Source: Monosporascus cannonballus
Lineage: Eukaryota; Ascomycota; Sordariomycetes; Xylariales
DNA: 64,000 nucleotides
Direction of reading: 5' to 3'
Assembly (NCBI GenBank): GCA_004154925.1
Contig: QJNS01000096.1
Span: forward strand, 1-64,000
Shown here: one piece after another, positions 36,083 to 46,298 of the stretch
Numbering within the stretch: position 1 is the first letter of the stretch
Layout: every line of letters begins with the position of its first letter
Made by a program: the position numbers and the translations under genes
Notes under the pieces: model-generated
Database searches by the model: none
The model's input: only the letters and a program-made list of their open reading frames with translations
What the model was told of the DNA's origin: nothing

Positions 36083-37152
36083 TTAAACAATGGCGTAAGC
36101 GGACGCGTAGCTCACGCTCGAATCACTGACATCCTCAACTAGGCTGCTTCGCTGGTATTGCACAAACTTGAAGCGGTACTTGCCGTCCTCGGCTCCCTCC
36201 TTCGCCAGAACTTCCAAGGCGGCCATCATCACGCCGATGGGATGTCTCCCGCACACCGTGTTCTTCGTGTGTTTGAGGTTATCGACGAACGAGTTGTGGT
36301 CGCCCGACTCGATGGCATCCATAGCCAGGTGATCTATCTGCTTGATGCTCTCGTGGATCGGGGGGTTCGTCGGCCTGGTTGTTCGTCGGCTGAGCGACTG
36401 TATATGTTGCACGTCGCCCTCTGGAGCGTAGGCAGTGTAGCTGAACCTCGATCCCCAGTGGCAGAAGTCGGAGCTGACAACAAAGGCGTTTTCCGGATCT
36501 TTTAGATATGGCGCCAGTAGTTTTCCGAACTCTTTCTCCCCCGGGCCATTGTTGTCGCCAACGAGGATAGGGACGATGGTTGGGTACTCGGATTCGGAAG
36601 AAAAGGTCTGCGTGATCCGTTTGTAAATGTAGGGCAGGTGCATCTCCAGTGAGTGCTCGTTGACGTCAGAGCGCGACGGGATATCCTGGAACTTGCCCGT
36701 GTCCCGCAGCTCTTGAACGACAGCCTCATCCACGGTCAGGTTACCAAAGGGCGTCTCATATTTCGCGAACTTGGTCAGGGCACACCCAGAAAGGTAGTAC
36801 GTGTGTGAGGGCCCGAGTACGAAGATTCGCTTAGCCTTGCTCAGGTCGAGGCATTTGTATGCCCAGGCTGCGCATGGCCCAGAGTAGGAATAGCCTGCAT
36901 GACTTGTTGAAGTTGGCAAGTTAGCGTCATCGCAATCGTGACACTAACGCCAATGGCACCGCAAAATAGGTTCGCCTTGTATATCACTTACGGTGCAATG
37001 ACGAATTTCGCTCCGGAGATTGGCAGGGTGCTGTTGTTGATAGTGTCCGGAACCTCTTCCAGGAAGCCATCTAGCTGTCGAGAGAGGGAGGTGGGGTCAC
37101 CGTCGTACCAGCTATACGCATGGCTGGCTTCTCGGGTACCTCTTTGCTTCAT
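36083..37152 (-). CDS. MEMO1: MEMO1/MHO1-family protein
   Basis: Two exons on the minus strand, 37152-36992 and 36902-36083, join in phase across an 89-base intron (GTAAGT donor, CAACAAG acceptor) to give 326 residues. The protein starts MKQRGTREASHAYSWYDGDP, matching the family N-terminus. The hallmark VIAPHAGYSYSGPCAAWAY spans the splice junction, followed by FVLGPSHTYYL, DVNEHSLEMHLPY, VGDNN and FVVSSDFCHWGSRF. CGRHPIGVMMAALEV lies near the C-terminus. The two His (in PHAG and GPSH) and the Cys (in CGRHP) correspond to the metal-site residues of this family. MEMO proteins belong to the dioxygenase-like LigB superfamily and bind copper or iron; cellular roles include redox and signalling. 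All conserved blocks are present and it looks functional. Confidence 0.92.
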
Positions 37153-38163
37153 CTTCTGGACACTAGGTAAGCTTCCGTGCGTAAGTTTGGACTACTGGAG
37201 TGACTGGGGGGCCCTTGGAAATCTTGCGAAAACAGAAGTACAGCTCTTGACGACAAAGCACGAACGGATGGTAGAAAGCACAATAAAAAAAACAAGGTGC
37301 TGAGCTACACTGTCTTGATGGTATACTGCATCTTGGAGAAGTTAGAGAGTGCCCCGCGTTCCCCCAATTCACGCAATTACGTATTTGCTTCGTACCTACT
37401 GAAACAAACACCTTGTACTTACTGTACGTACCTTATGCGAGATATTAATTCGGGCATAGATGGCGTCTCCACTGCTCCTTCTGGTTGAGGCTGCTTTGAG
37501 GCTTGCGATCTCAACTGCAACTGTCCGCCTTCTTGTCCTCTTCAACTTGACGTGACTCGTATTAGCAGAACTGAATTTAGGCCCTTTATCATCATTTAAG
37601 GGGAAGGCGGCAGAGAAAATTCCAAATAGAGACTGAATGACACCTGCAAGGTACAGTTCCACTTACAGGAGATCATACATGTTGTATAGTTTAGAACTAG
37701 CGCTAGGGACGGGCGAAGACGTATGGAGCATGAAGCGGCATTTCGCTGGCACTACATGCGGCTCAGGTGGCAGACATAGGGGTCACACTTACTCGGGTGC
37801 CTTGAACATACGGGAAGGGATTTTAATACAGCTGAGAGGTTGCACATATACGCATCTTTCAATTCACAGTGCCCCCCTTTACTGCCCTAGCATCTGGCAA
37901 CGGCAAGAGAATGGTCAATCGAGGAATACTTGATGTGGCAAAGCAAGAATTCTCAGTATTCCTATTTCTGTGCGACTGTAACCCTGAATATCATGGTATA
38001 GCATGCGCCGTAGATTGCTATCCTTACCCCAAGCCAGTAGCAACTCCGCCCGAATGCCTAATAAGCCAAAAAAAAAAAGACGATATCCTCCAGCCCACTG
38101 ATCAATCCACGCTATTGACCGAACGTAGCATCACTCGCAACCACGCAACCCAAACCGCGTCGT
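37153..38163. other. Intergenic region, no supported gene
   Basis: Promoter side of the MEMO1 gene and 3' flank of the Cys-rich gene. Only short open frames without motifs. Composition is moderately AT-rich. Confidence 0.5.
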
Positions 38164-38971
38164 TCACCTACAAGCCCCAACCCATAAGCCCTGACCGACA
38201 CCAGAAGAAGTCCACCCCTGGCCCCCAATCCCAGGGCCGATCTTCTTACCGGCACACCTCAAGCACCGCCTCTGCTCACCCAGGTTGGTGACCGAGCAAT
38301 GTGAGCACACGTGCTTCCCGCACGCGCAGCAGCTCGTCGGCTCCCCGCCATTCAGGCCGTCGATGTCCATCGAGTCCCCGCCGCCGTCCTCGCCGGCGAG
38401 GGTCTGTCCGCAGTCCTCGCAGCTGGTCGGCGCGTAGATCGCGCGGTCCACCGGTGGCGGCGACGCGCTGCTCGCGGCAGCCGAGATCGGCGGCAGTTTC
38501 CAGAAGCTGTGTAGCGACGTCTGCTGTCCGCTCCCGCTCCCGCTATCGTGGGGGTTCTCAGGCTGCGCTTGGACCTGAGCCATCGCTTCCTCGGGCCATT
38601 GCTGCTGCTGCTGTTGTTGCTTCTGCTTCTGGGCCGCCGAGTACAACATGTTCAGAGTCCGTCCTGCGAGGGGGGCTGCGTGAGAAGCAAGTCCAGAAAC
38701 GAAACCGCGAGGTGTTGGCGGGCGGGTTGACTGCTTCCTAGAACTTACGATGGATGAGCTCGTCGGAAGGCCGGCTGTCGCGGAAGCGTTTCAGCGTGCG
38801 GCCGGGCAGGTGCGTCGGCGCCATGCTCCGCGACTGGGGCCGCGACGGCGACGGCGACGGCGAGGTGAAGTCTATGTCCATTACTGATGCGAAGAGACAT
38901 GGTGGTGAAGTCAAGGCGCTCGACGAGGCAACGGAGAATCCCGACTCGGAGCGCTTCCGTTTTAAGACCAT
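38164..38971 (-). CDS. Cys-rich, polyQ protein with PCNA-box-like motif, unknown function
   Basis: Two exons on the minus strand, 38971-38749 and 38663-38164, join in phase (GTAAGT donor, CTCGCAG acceptor) to give 240 residues. The N-terminal half is basic/Ser-rich (VLKRKRSESGFSV) and includes MDIDF, a Ser-Pro repeat and GRTLKRFRDSRPSDELIH. Across the junction comes RRTLNMLYSAA, then a polyGln run at residues about 86-96. Q-T-S-L-H-S-F-W at about 122-129 fits the QxxLxxF-aromatic PCNA-interaction pattern. The C-terminal third has paired cysteines (CEDCG, CCACGKHVCSHC, CLRCAG), suggesting a zinc-binding module of two or more sites. The layout resembles conserved unnamed filamentous-fungal nuclear proteins. 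A role at replication forks is only inference from the motif. Confidence 0.75.
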
Positions 38972-40109
38972 AATGGCGGTGGTGATAGTCGTGCTGGTGG
39001 TGGTGGTGTTGGTAGGAGTGAGCCGGCGAAGCTATCAAATCCTGTACCTCGGTATCGATTGGCTCAAACTATGGGACGGATGAAGCCCTCGTGAATGATA
39101 TGGGTCTATCTAGCCAAACTATGGTTCAATTGAATGCATATGGGTGGATGTCTGAGGCTTTTCCATGACGGACAAAGGCATGTTCATCACCAATTTCTTT
39201 TGTGGCTGCGAAACGCGTCGCGGGAATGACGCCGTGATTCTCCGGTCTCAAAGGGAGATGTTCAGCGCGTTTTCGCGTAAAGTGATCCTCGTACTCTCTG
39301 TAAATGCATAGGTACTAAGGCGGGGTCATTGCGGACCTTCTGATCCTGCATAAGCGACTACGATAATACAATTATGCGCCTAACCGAAGATTTGATCGGT
39401 GAAGGCATATGACAAAGTCAGGGGGTTAATCTCCACCTCCTTGTCTCTTTCATACTGCCCCTGCCCCGGTCCTAATAAGTCATTTACTTCATTGAAATTG
39501 ACTGAACTAGGAAGAAGTGTTTTGAATAGAGCATAACTTGTATGAGTCCTCTCGCACTCGTCAGAACCATGCCGTATGGAGTGTTAGGAAGACGCAGACG
39601 CCCGGCTCCGAGTTCGTCACTCTGCGTCTTCCATTGGGTAAGGAAGGCTGCCTCAAAGCTGGATCGCCGGCGCCCCAGAAATTATCATCTACTGACTGCA
39701 TAGTTGGATTGCATGAGGCCGTACGTAGCAAAGATGACCGCAAGTTCATCAACGGAAAGCTGAACGCCGCAGCTCTCCGGTTCGGCACGGGACTGGGGAA
39801 TATGTTCCTTTGTTGGGGAAGACGGCTGAATAGCTTTTTACGAATACATAGATATATCTATATACGAGCGGCTAAAGGGAATGGGATGCCAGTCTGCAAC
39901 TGTAAGCTTTATGGGGAGTTGGGGTTACCTAAGATGGAAGGCTGTGTTAAGAATGGTTATGGCAATGCTATGCCAGCCTTTACTTCCTGCCCCTGAGATC
40001 TGGTACCCGACCGATGTCACTGTCTGCCTGATCCTACCGAGATATCACCAAGCGTCTGAAGCGATATCCAGCTCGCCTATAGAACAAGCGTTAACTTTGT
40101 GCTCGTTAT
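38972..40109. other. Intergenic region, no supported gene
   Basis: A 152-codon plus-strand open frame (39538-39996) has several Cys near its end but no signal peptide or known motif and is probably spurious. Nothing else supported. Confidence 0.5.
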
Positions 40110-42285
40110 TTAAAAACATAATATCCGTTTGCTTTGAGCCTTTTCCGACCCCATAAATGAGTCAAAGACCTCGGATTCATGTTCAGGGAGGCTTCCCATG
40201 CCAATGCGAGCGTACCGCTGTCCTTCGTAGCGGAGGAGTAATAACTCCCGCTCCCACCACACAATGGTAATTGCGCGAGCAATTGGGACACAGACGATGT
40301 CCAATTCCGTTTCCGGCGACGAATCGAGTCGTAGTTTTATATTTGCTAAACTCCCGTCCGGGCAGGCGAGGCTCTTTGCACCGCTAGAATTCTCGACGAG
40401 CCTCAGTTCGAGCATCGGCGCCTCAATCTCCAGAGCAGAGCTGCTTCCGTCTTCTACGTCGTCCAGGATACGGATAGAGACTCCCGCGAGAGGCTCGCAA
40501 CTCGCTGGCCACGTAACTGGCCACATGTTCAGCCATGACCACGAAGGAAATAGTCCTTCCATGGCTCGGTCAGCATTAATTTTCATCGACGTTTGCCTTC
40601 TGTGCTCTTTCAGATCCAAGAACCACATCACTTCCGCGTGGAGATTGCTTCTCGTCACTCCATCACGGTCAATTCCACCACCCATGATGTTGTTTAGCGC
40701 TTTAGCCGTCCCTAGGATGGCATGCCTCCTGTCGACATGAAAAGTCAGGGAACGCGTCGAGTAAGCATGACGCATGGTGTTCCACCTTTCCAGGAGCCAC
40801 TCGTCATCCGCCACGTCATCGGGAGAAATGCAGTCCGGGAAAAGCTTTTCATGCCTCTGGTACTTCCGTACGGCGTGCCGAAAGTGGTGTGGGTTATGCA
40901 TATCCGTGTTTGCGAATTGCGGAAAGCCACGCTCTGGGCAAGACTTTCTCCTTCCGCACCAGAACATCATGCGTTCCAAGTTGAACTCCAGCTTACGCGT
41001 TGATAAGATCTGCTCCTGAAACGTCCAGCCGCGCCAAATGTAGTATCGTGGTTCGGCGAGCTTCCCGTGTTTTTCCTCGTATTCCTCGTCAATGGAATGC
41101 CCCAGGTTCCAGACACCTACGCTCACATCACCATTCACGACCAATTCGGCATCCGATGCACTAACATAGCTGCGAGGTGCGGATATGCCCAGCAGGCCAC
41201 TATCAGAGGAGCAACTGCCGCGGGCAGCTATCGTCACGACTGCTAGTCCGTATATCATGTCCATTTGCGTCAACTGGAGAGTGAGACCCTGGTTGGAATC
41301 CTGGACGATGCACAATGCATCCACCCAGAGAAACCGGTATCCCAGTGCCCGAGTCACCAACATCGCATCCTCAATGGTCTTCGGGAGCCTCTCGCCGGGC
41401 ACCGCGTCACTCCCCGGGAGTTGCACTCTGAATGCGGCTAGGTTTCCGGACAGGGTTCGCAGCTGGTAGTCCTTTCCCCAGACGTAGCTTAGAGCGACGA
41501 ACTCGAGGGGCGCGCCGGAGAATATTTCGTTCAGTTGTACCAGCCGCCGCAGCCGAACGTCGATGAACCGCGTGGTGGCATGCAGCCCGCCGGCTTCGGC
41601 TGTCCCTGACACGATGGACTGGCAATCTGGATGCTTGTAAACGCACTCGTGAAGCCAGAGTCGCGCTTCAACCAGGCTGGCCCATTTGGAGAGCACGCCG
41701 TGCGGTTGCGCTGCCTCTCCATCCCATGCCTGCATAGTTGGCCATTCATGGGAGTTAGAATCTATGGAATGTAGGTCTCGGAAAAAGAGCACCTTCTTTG
41801 CAGAGTTGCCATACCAGGAATCGCTGATGCGGTCATTGAAGACGAGGAGATCGTACAGTTGATGCTGTTCGGGCACTTCGTGAAACCTCTCCAGGATTTC
41901 GACGCGGATGGCGTGTGTAAGAGGCGTTTTCTGCCGAATAGTGTTTGGCTGTTCCGCAAAAGTAGGTCCCCAGTAAGACCTCCAGATGCTCAGCATATAG
42001 GCGGCGAAACAACTGGCAGAGGTTGCAGCCAAGCTGATTGGGCAGACTGACGGCGCTGAAGTAGAGAGTCTTGCCGGTGTCGATTTCCAAGAGTCTCAAC
42101 CGTGAGCATGAAGGGCAGAGTCTCCTGGCCAGAGTGTTACCGTTATGCTTTTGCCCTGCCTTGGGCTCCGCCTGAGTAGAGCGAGGACCGCGATGGTCCT
42201 TGGAGTGGTTTTCGAGCCCTCTGCATAAGCTGTATTTAATTCTGAAGAGAAAATTACAGATGGCTTTGACTATCTTAAAAACCAT
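40110..42285 (-). CDS. Heterokaryon-incompatibility (HET) domain protein, one reading-frame break
   Basis: The minus strand opens at 42285 (MVFKIVKAICNFLFRIKY). That frame carries a Cys-containing N-terminus (RRLCPSCSRLRLLEI and LGCNLCQLFRRLYAEHLE). The downstream frame, read to the stop at 40110, carries the rest: WLHECVYKHPDC, then the HET core FVALSYVWGK, LPKTIEDAMLVTRALG, FLWVDALCIVQD and GLAVVTIAARG. A long HET-type tail includes YIWRGWTFQEQILSTRKLEF, LTFHVDRRHAILG and PSWSWLNMWPV. The change of frame lies around 41940-41980. Either a 31-base interval with GT/AG ends (too short for a normal intron) or a 1-base indel explains it. HET proteins trigger incompatibility cell death in filamentous ascomycetes. 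If the break is real this allele is dead. Confidence 0.85.
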
Positions 42286-42849
42286 TCCAGACTCCCTATA
42301 ACACGCTTGGATCGACGTTTGTGCAGCTTTGGTTATTCAGTGTCGCGAGAACCCGGATTGGCATTGTCAAACGCGGCCTGAAATGCGCTCGCGACTCAAG
42401 TTACGATTTAGGTGACAGTAAAGGAGATAGATTATAAACTCGATATAGGAGTGGTTGTGGCAGAATAAAGATAAGTGCCGAGAGGTGTATAAGTGGATCC
42501 GGACGCTTTGATTCGAAGTGATGGTAGTGCAGACTTCTGCATGTATACGGGGCAGGTAATCACTGTGGCTGTTAAACACAGCCCCTAGGCGAGTTAAGTC
42601 TTAGGTCGCTGACCTCTTGGCATTTGGCGGAACCTCACTGACAGTCTGACAAGACGTCGTGCAAATGCAACTTCGAGAGACAGACGTATCCTCGGCGGCC
42701 GCCTGCGATGGCGGATCAGCTCTCCAGGGAAGGGAAACAAACAAGGAAACTATAGAGCATCAAAGGCCAATGCAACAAGATGACGTGGGCTCGGATGGCG
42801 ATCCTAACCCTGGTACCCCGAGGTTAGGATGAAAATCACATCTCGCTCA
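42286..42849. other. Short intergenic region
   Basis: 5' flank of the HET gene. No further gene or repeat recognised. Confidence 0.5.
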
Positions 42850-43844
42850 AGGACTGCACAGTGTCGTTTGCGGTCGATGCCTCTGGAAGCACTCCAGGCC
42901 TAATGTTGCAGCGCGAGAAGGCCGCCGTCACTACCATTTGCGCCAGCTTAGGTCGGGAGGCACAGCTCTCCACCCTGATACTCCAAGAGCTCCGAAGCTC
43001 AATATACCAGATCCCTCGTCGACCTCCCGGGGCTGTCGTCATACGGTGGGACGAACCCTTCAGCATTATTGAAGGATCACGATAGTCTCTCCGCGCTACA
43101 GAATTCTTCCTTGTGGTTTTACTGACTGACGGTCAAATACCTGAGATCTATGTGCACCGACTTGACCAGAAAATCCCACAGCAGCAGCTGCATGGGATAT
43201 CTGTGGTGACCATGATATTTGGAAATTTGACGGGGATTCCGCCCATGTGTAACGTATCAGTCGGCGTCGTGCTCTTCGTAGTTGTACCAAGCTGCCTGTT
43301 TCTGTTCGAGGACGTCGCAACAGGGAAGTATACCTAGGCACGGGCTTTCGCCTGGGATTAGCACGTACTACAATTCAAAGCGTCGTTCACAGAACTCCTG
43401 GAGCGTAATAGCTGCGCACAGCCGATTCTCGATGACAGTACAACATGGGAGCAACTCCCTCAAATTGAACTCAAGGATCTGGAGTGGGTTCGAGTTCCGC
43501 GGCCGCAGAAGTATGGCAAAGGAGAAGTCGCTGTCGACAACAGCCTCGTCATCAATCTGGATGATCTGCTCAGAGGGAAACTTCGGAACGAATCAGTCAT
43601 AAGGTCGATTATCGAGAGTAATGAACATATCCGCACGCTTTCGTTGGTCGCTCAGGCGCGTAGTTTGTCCGAACAACTTCGTACGTGGGCCATTAAACAG
43701 GAGATCGACATCGACGGTTTCAGGGGCTCGGGGCGGGAGGATGTTGAAGACGCTGCTCAAGGTTCTTTAGCACAAATCACTGCGACTATTCACGGTCCGT
43801 CTGCGACGCTGGATGTCGAGGATCAAGCAATGCGGCGCTTCTAG
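42850..43844 (+). pseudogene. Decayed VWA-domain protein gene
   Basis: Three segments in different frames read as one protein. VSFAVDASGSTPGLMLQREK (about 42858) carries the D-x-S-x-S metal-adhesion motif of von Willebrand A domains. FLVVLLTDGQIPEIYVHRLD with ISVVTMIFGNLTG and CNVSVGVVLF follows at 43105-43330. A continuous C-terminal frame from about 43420 to TAG 43842 includes PILDDSTTWEQLPQIEL, WVRVPRPQKYGKGEVAVDNS and LVAQARSLSEQLRTWAIKQE. Linking segments contain stops and frame changes. The order matches large fungal VWA-like proteins I recall without a named function. It sits directly downstream of the HET gene on the opposite strand. Confidence 0.65.
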
Positions 43845-44444
43845 TAGAGCTTGAGGGAGTCTTGCCGGGCGAATTTCGCTCATCTTCCGAAACGAGCTGT
43901 CGAGTTTCGAAAGTGCCATCAATTCGTCACGCGAGCGTTAATAGCGCTGTGGAAAGATTAGTGCTCATACACCTCATGGTGACGCAGGTCTTCATCCAGG
44001 ATCCTCGAAACGAGGCGCTTCACCCCCTCGACGAAGTCTTGGAAAGGCTCCAGCGGCCGCGCAAGCGTTTCGACGTTTTCGCTCACGGGGTTTGCGAGCC
44101 TCATTAGAACCCTCTTCGGGGACCACACCAAGGCCCTGCAACCCAAGCTCGCTGTCAGCGTCGAGCTTCTCGCCGAGACACCGTTGATTTCTACAGACAC
44201 GCTTCTGCTAATGCGGAAGCTCGGTGCCAACTTCGACTGGATCGATAACCAAGCCAACAGCGCGCTAGCGGTGTTCCTCCACCATCTGTCCCGTTATCAG
44301 ATCGAGTACTCGTCTGCCGCACACCATTTCGAGAAGCTTGTCGCCCTGATAAAGCCAAGCAAAGTATTTCGCGATCCGGCGGACGCCAGTCCTTGCACCG
44401 TCGAAAACCTGGTCAAGCTTCTACCCCCGCGAGATCAGCCTCTA

Positions 44445-46275
44445 ACCTCGGACCCCACCTAATGAATTACCCTAGCAATGAATAAGACTTTTCTCCATAA
44501 CAACCACCACCCCTTATAACAACACTCTGCGATAACTCCATAACCCTTTAGTCAATTGATTTCGGGTAAAGATGGTTGGTTTCGACCGTAAGCGCAGAAT
44601 TCAGGATGCCAAGGACTTTATTACGGAAGGTAGTTCCGAGGCTTTAGCGAACGCGCGATTCGAGATACCTTAGTCGACCTTATTATACCGCGTCCATAGT
44701 ACTAAACCGCGTTCCGAAGCCCAAAATAACGCGCGTAAATTGTTGGATTAAGAAAAGGATAAACTTGTTAATTGGATATTACATAAAAAAATATACAGCC
44801 GCGCCCTTATAAAGATCCAGGTCCGTCAAATAATAAAAGCCTTATTAAGCCCTAAAAGGACCGTCGGGAAAAATTAGGTTAATCGTTTTATCGTACGCCA
44901 CGATAAGATACATACGAAGAAAATACGAATTATGCCTTGGGACCGTTAAAAGGTACGCGATTGCGACGATATCCGCAAGTTTTTCCTTTTTCTCGCCGCC
45001 GTTCGAACTAAATATAAGATTAAATCTACGAACGAATACAATATGGATAAAACGGGCGTTCAAAAAGGGGAATAAATTAATAAAACGGTCGTAGGATTTT
45101 CGAAAATGGCTTACGCGAAATTTAAAAAATCGGGGATAACGTTATAAGTATTTATTTTCGAATATATCGGCTTTATATACGGGAAAAGTACGGCCGCATA
45201 TATTTTTAATAATTTTACCGTTTAAAAATAATAATTATCCGAAAATATCGAAAAAGCCGAATATACGTTAATTTCAAAAAGGTAAATTAATAACGTTATT
45301 ACGTTAAAATAATTAAAATTCATTTTTTTCTAAAAATTAAGCCTTATTTCTATAATAAATAATAATTATTTATCCTAAATGGCCATATTATATATATATT
45401 TTTTGCTTTTATATGGAAATGTTTTGAAAATGAGGTTACCTTTATATATTTTTTATTTTATTCGAATAATAACCTTTAGCCGTTCGACGTTGCCGTATTT
45501 TCCGTATTTAAAAAAATATTATATCGTTTTGCGGGAAGCCGGCGGATTATTCGTAATAGCTTTTGAATATAAACGCCGTATGCTAAAAATATATCGCGAA
45601 GCTGCCGAAATTGCCTTTACCGATAAAAATATTAATTTTGGATAACGTTATATCGGTTTGCTTCTTTTTAAACCCGAAATGATATTAAGGGATTCCGAAA
45701 TAATACCTTAACCGGCCCTTAAACCGAAAATACCCCCGGAACAAATAATTAATAATTAGAACGAAATCGTATATATTTTTATAAGGCTTTAAAGTTACGA
45801 AAAAATATGTAAACGGCCTTATGCAATTAGGTGGAAACGTTTTGCGATATATGGAAAGTAATAATTAAAGCTGTTAAAGGGTTTAATAATCTTAATACCG
45901 AAAACGTTATTTTTTATCATAATAATTAATTCTTATAAATAAAATTCGAAAAATACGAAAGTCATAAACGCCAAATTATCACTAAGCAACCGAATAAGAT
46001 TTTTGCGAATTTATTAAACATTAAATCGGCTAAAGACAAAATTATTAAGCATTTAAAGCCTATAAAGGCTGGTAATCAAGTTCCAATTGACAGTTATATT
46101 GAAAAACAGCCTATTAAGAAAAGGCAGCGCAAATCTAAATAGCCTAAATAACTTCATTTTATCAAGAAATACGTTATTGCGTTGTTAAAAGGCTTTGGAA
46201 TATGCAAATTACTATCAATTTGTTCGTGTTTTGGCTATTCATTGCTAGGGTAATTCATTAGGTGGGGTCCGAGGT
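44445..46275 (+). mobile_element. Fot1/pogo-type DNA transposon, 1.83 kb, RIP-mutated core
   Basis: Perfect 40-base terminal inverted repeats (44445-44484 and 46236-46275, starting ACCTCGGACCCCACC) are bordered by TA on each side (44443-44444 and 46276-46277), the canonical Tc1/mariner target duplication. The length fits the Fot1 group. The interior is AT-enriched with many stops. Confidence 0.92.
44572..46142 (+). pseudogene. Fot1-like transposase remnant
   Basis: Translation from ATG 44572 begins MVGFDRKRRIQDAKDFITEG and continues through a CENP-B/pogo-type helix-turn-helix region (ARFEIP, then STLLYRVHSTKPRSEAQ). It includes KDKLVNWILH, NRFIVRHDKIHTKKI and the catalytic-domain start YNMDKTGVQKGE, where the family reads NMDETG; the Glu is Lys (GAA to AAA). 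Many TAG/TAA stops occur at former CAG/CAA or TGG positions. The C-terminal basic tail ends KKRQRKSK at TAG 46140. Confidence 0.8.
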
Positions 46276-46298
46276 TAGACTATCCAGCTACGTCTTGA

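Larger units (their letters stand above)
43860..46298 (+). pseudogene. Ankyrin-like gene fragment split by a transposon
   Basis: A plus-strand frame at about 44000-44444 reads TGFASLIRTLFGDHTKAL, LAVSVELLAETPLISTDTLL, LMRKLGANFDWIDNQANSAL and ENLVKLLPPRDQPL, resembling degenerate ankyrin repeats (xLGANxDxxDNxxNSAL). The frame enters the Fot1-like element at 44445. Directly after the element and its TA duplication the host sequence continues in the same frame for a few codons (D-Y-P-A-T-S) to a TGA at 46296. Upstream (43860-44000) a different frame looks better, so there is also an older frameshift. Confidence 0.5.

Noticed and set aside
39538..39996. 152-codon plus-strand open frame
   Set aside because: No domain, no signal peptide, no splice partners; composition is not convincing.
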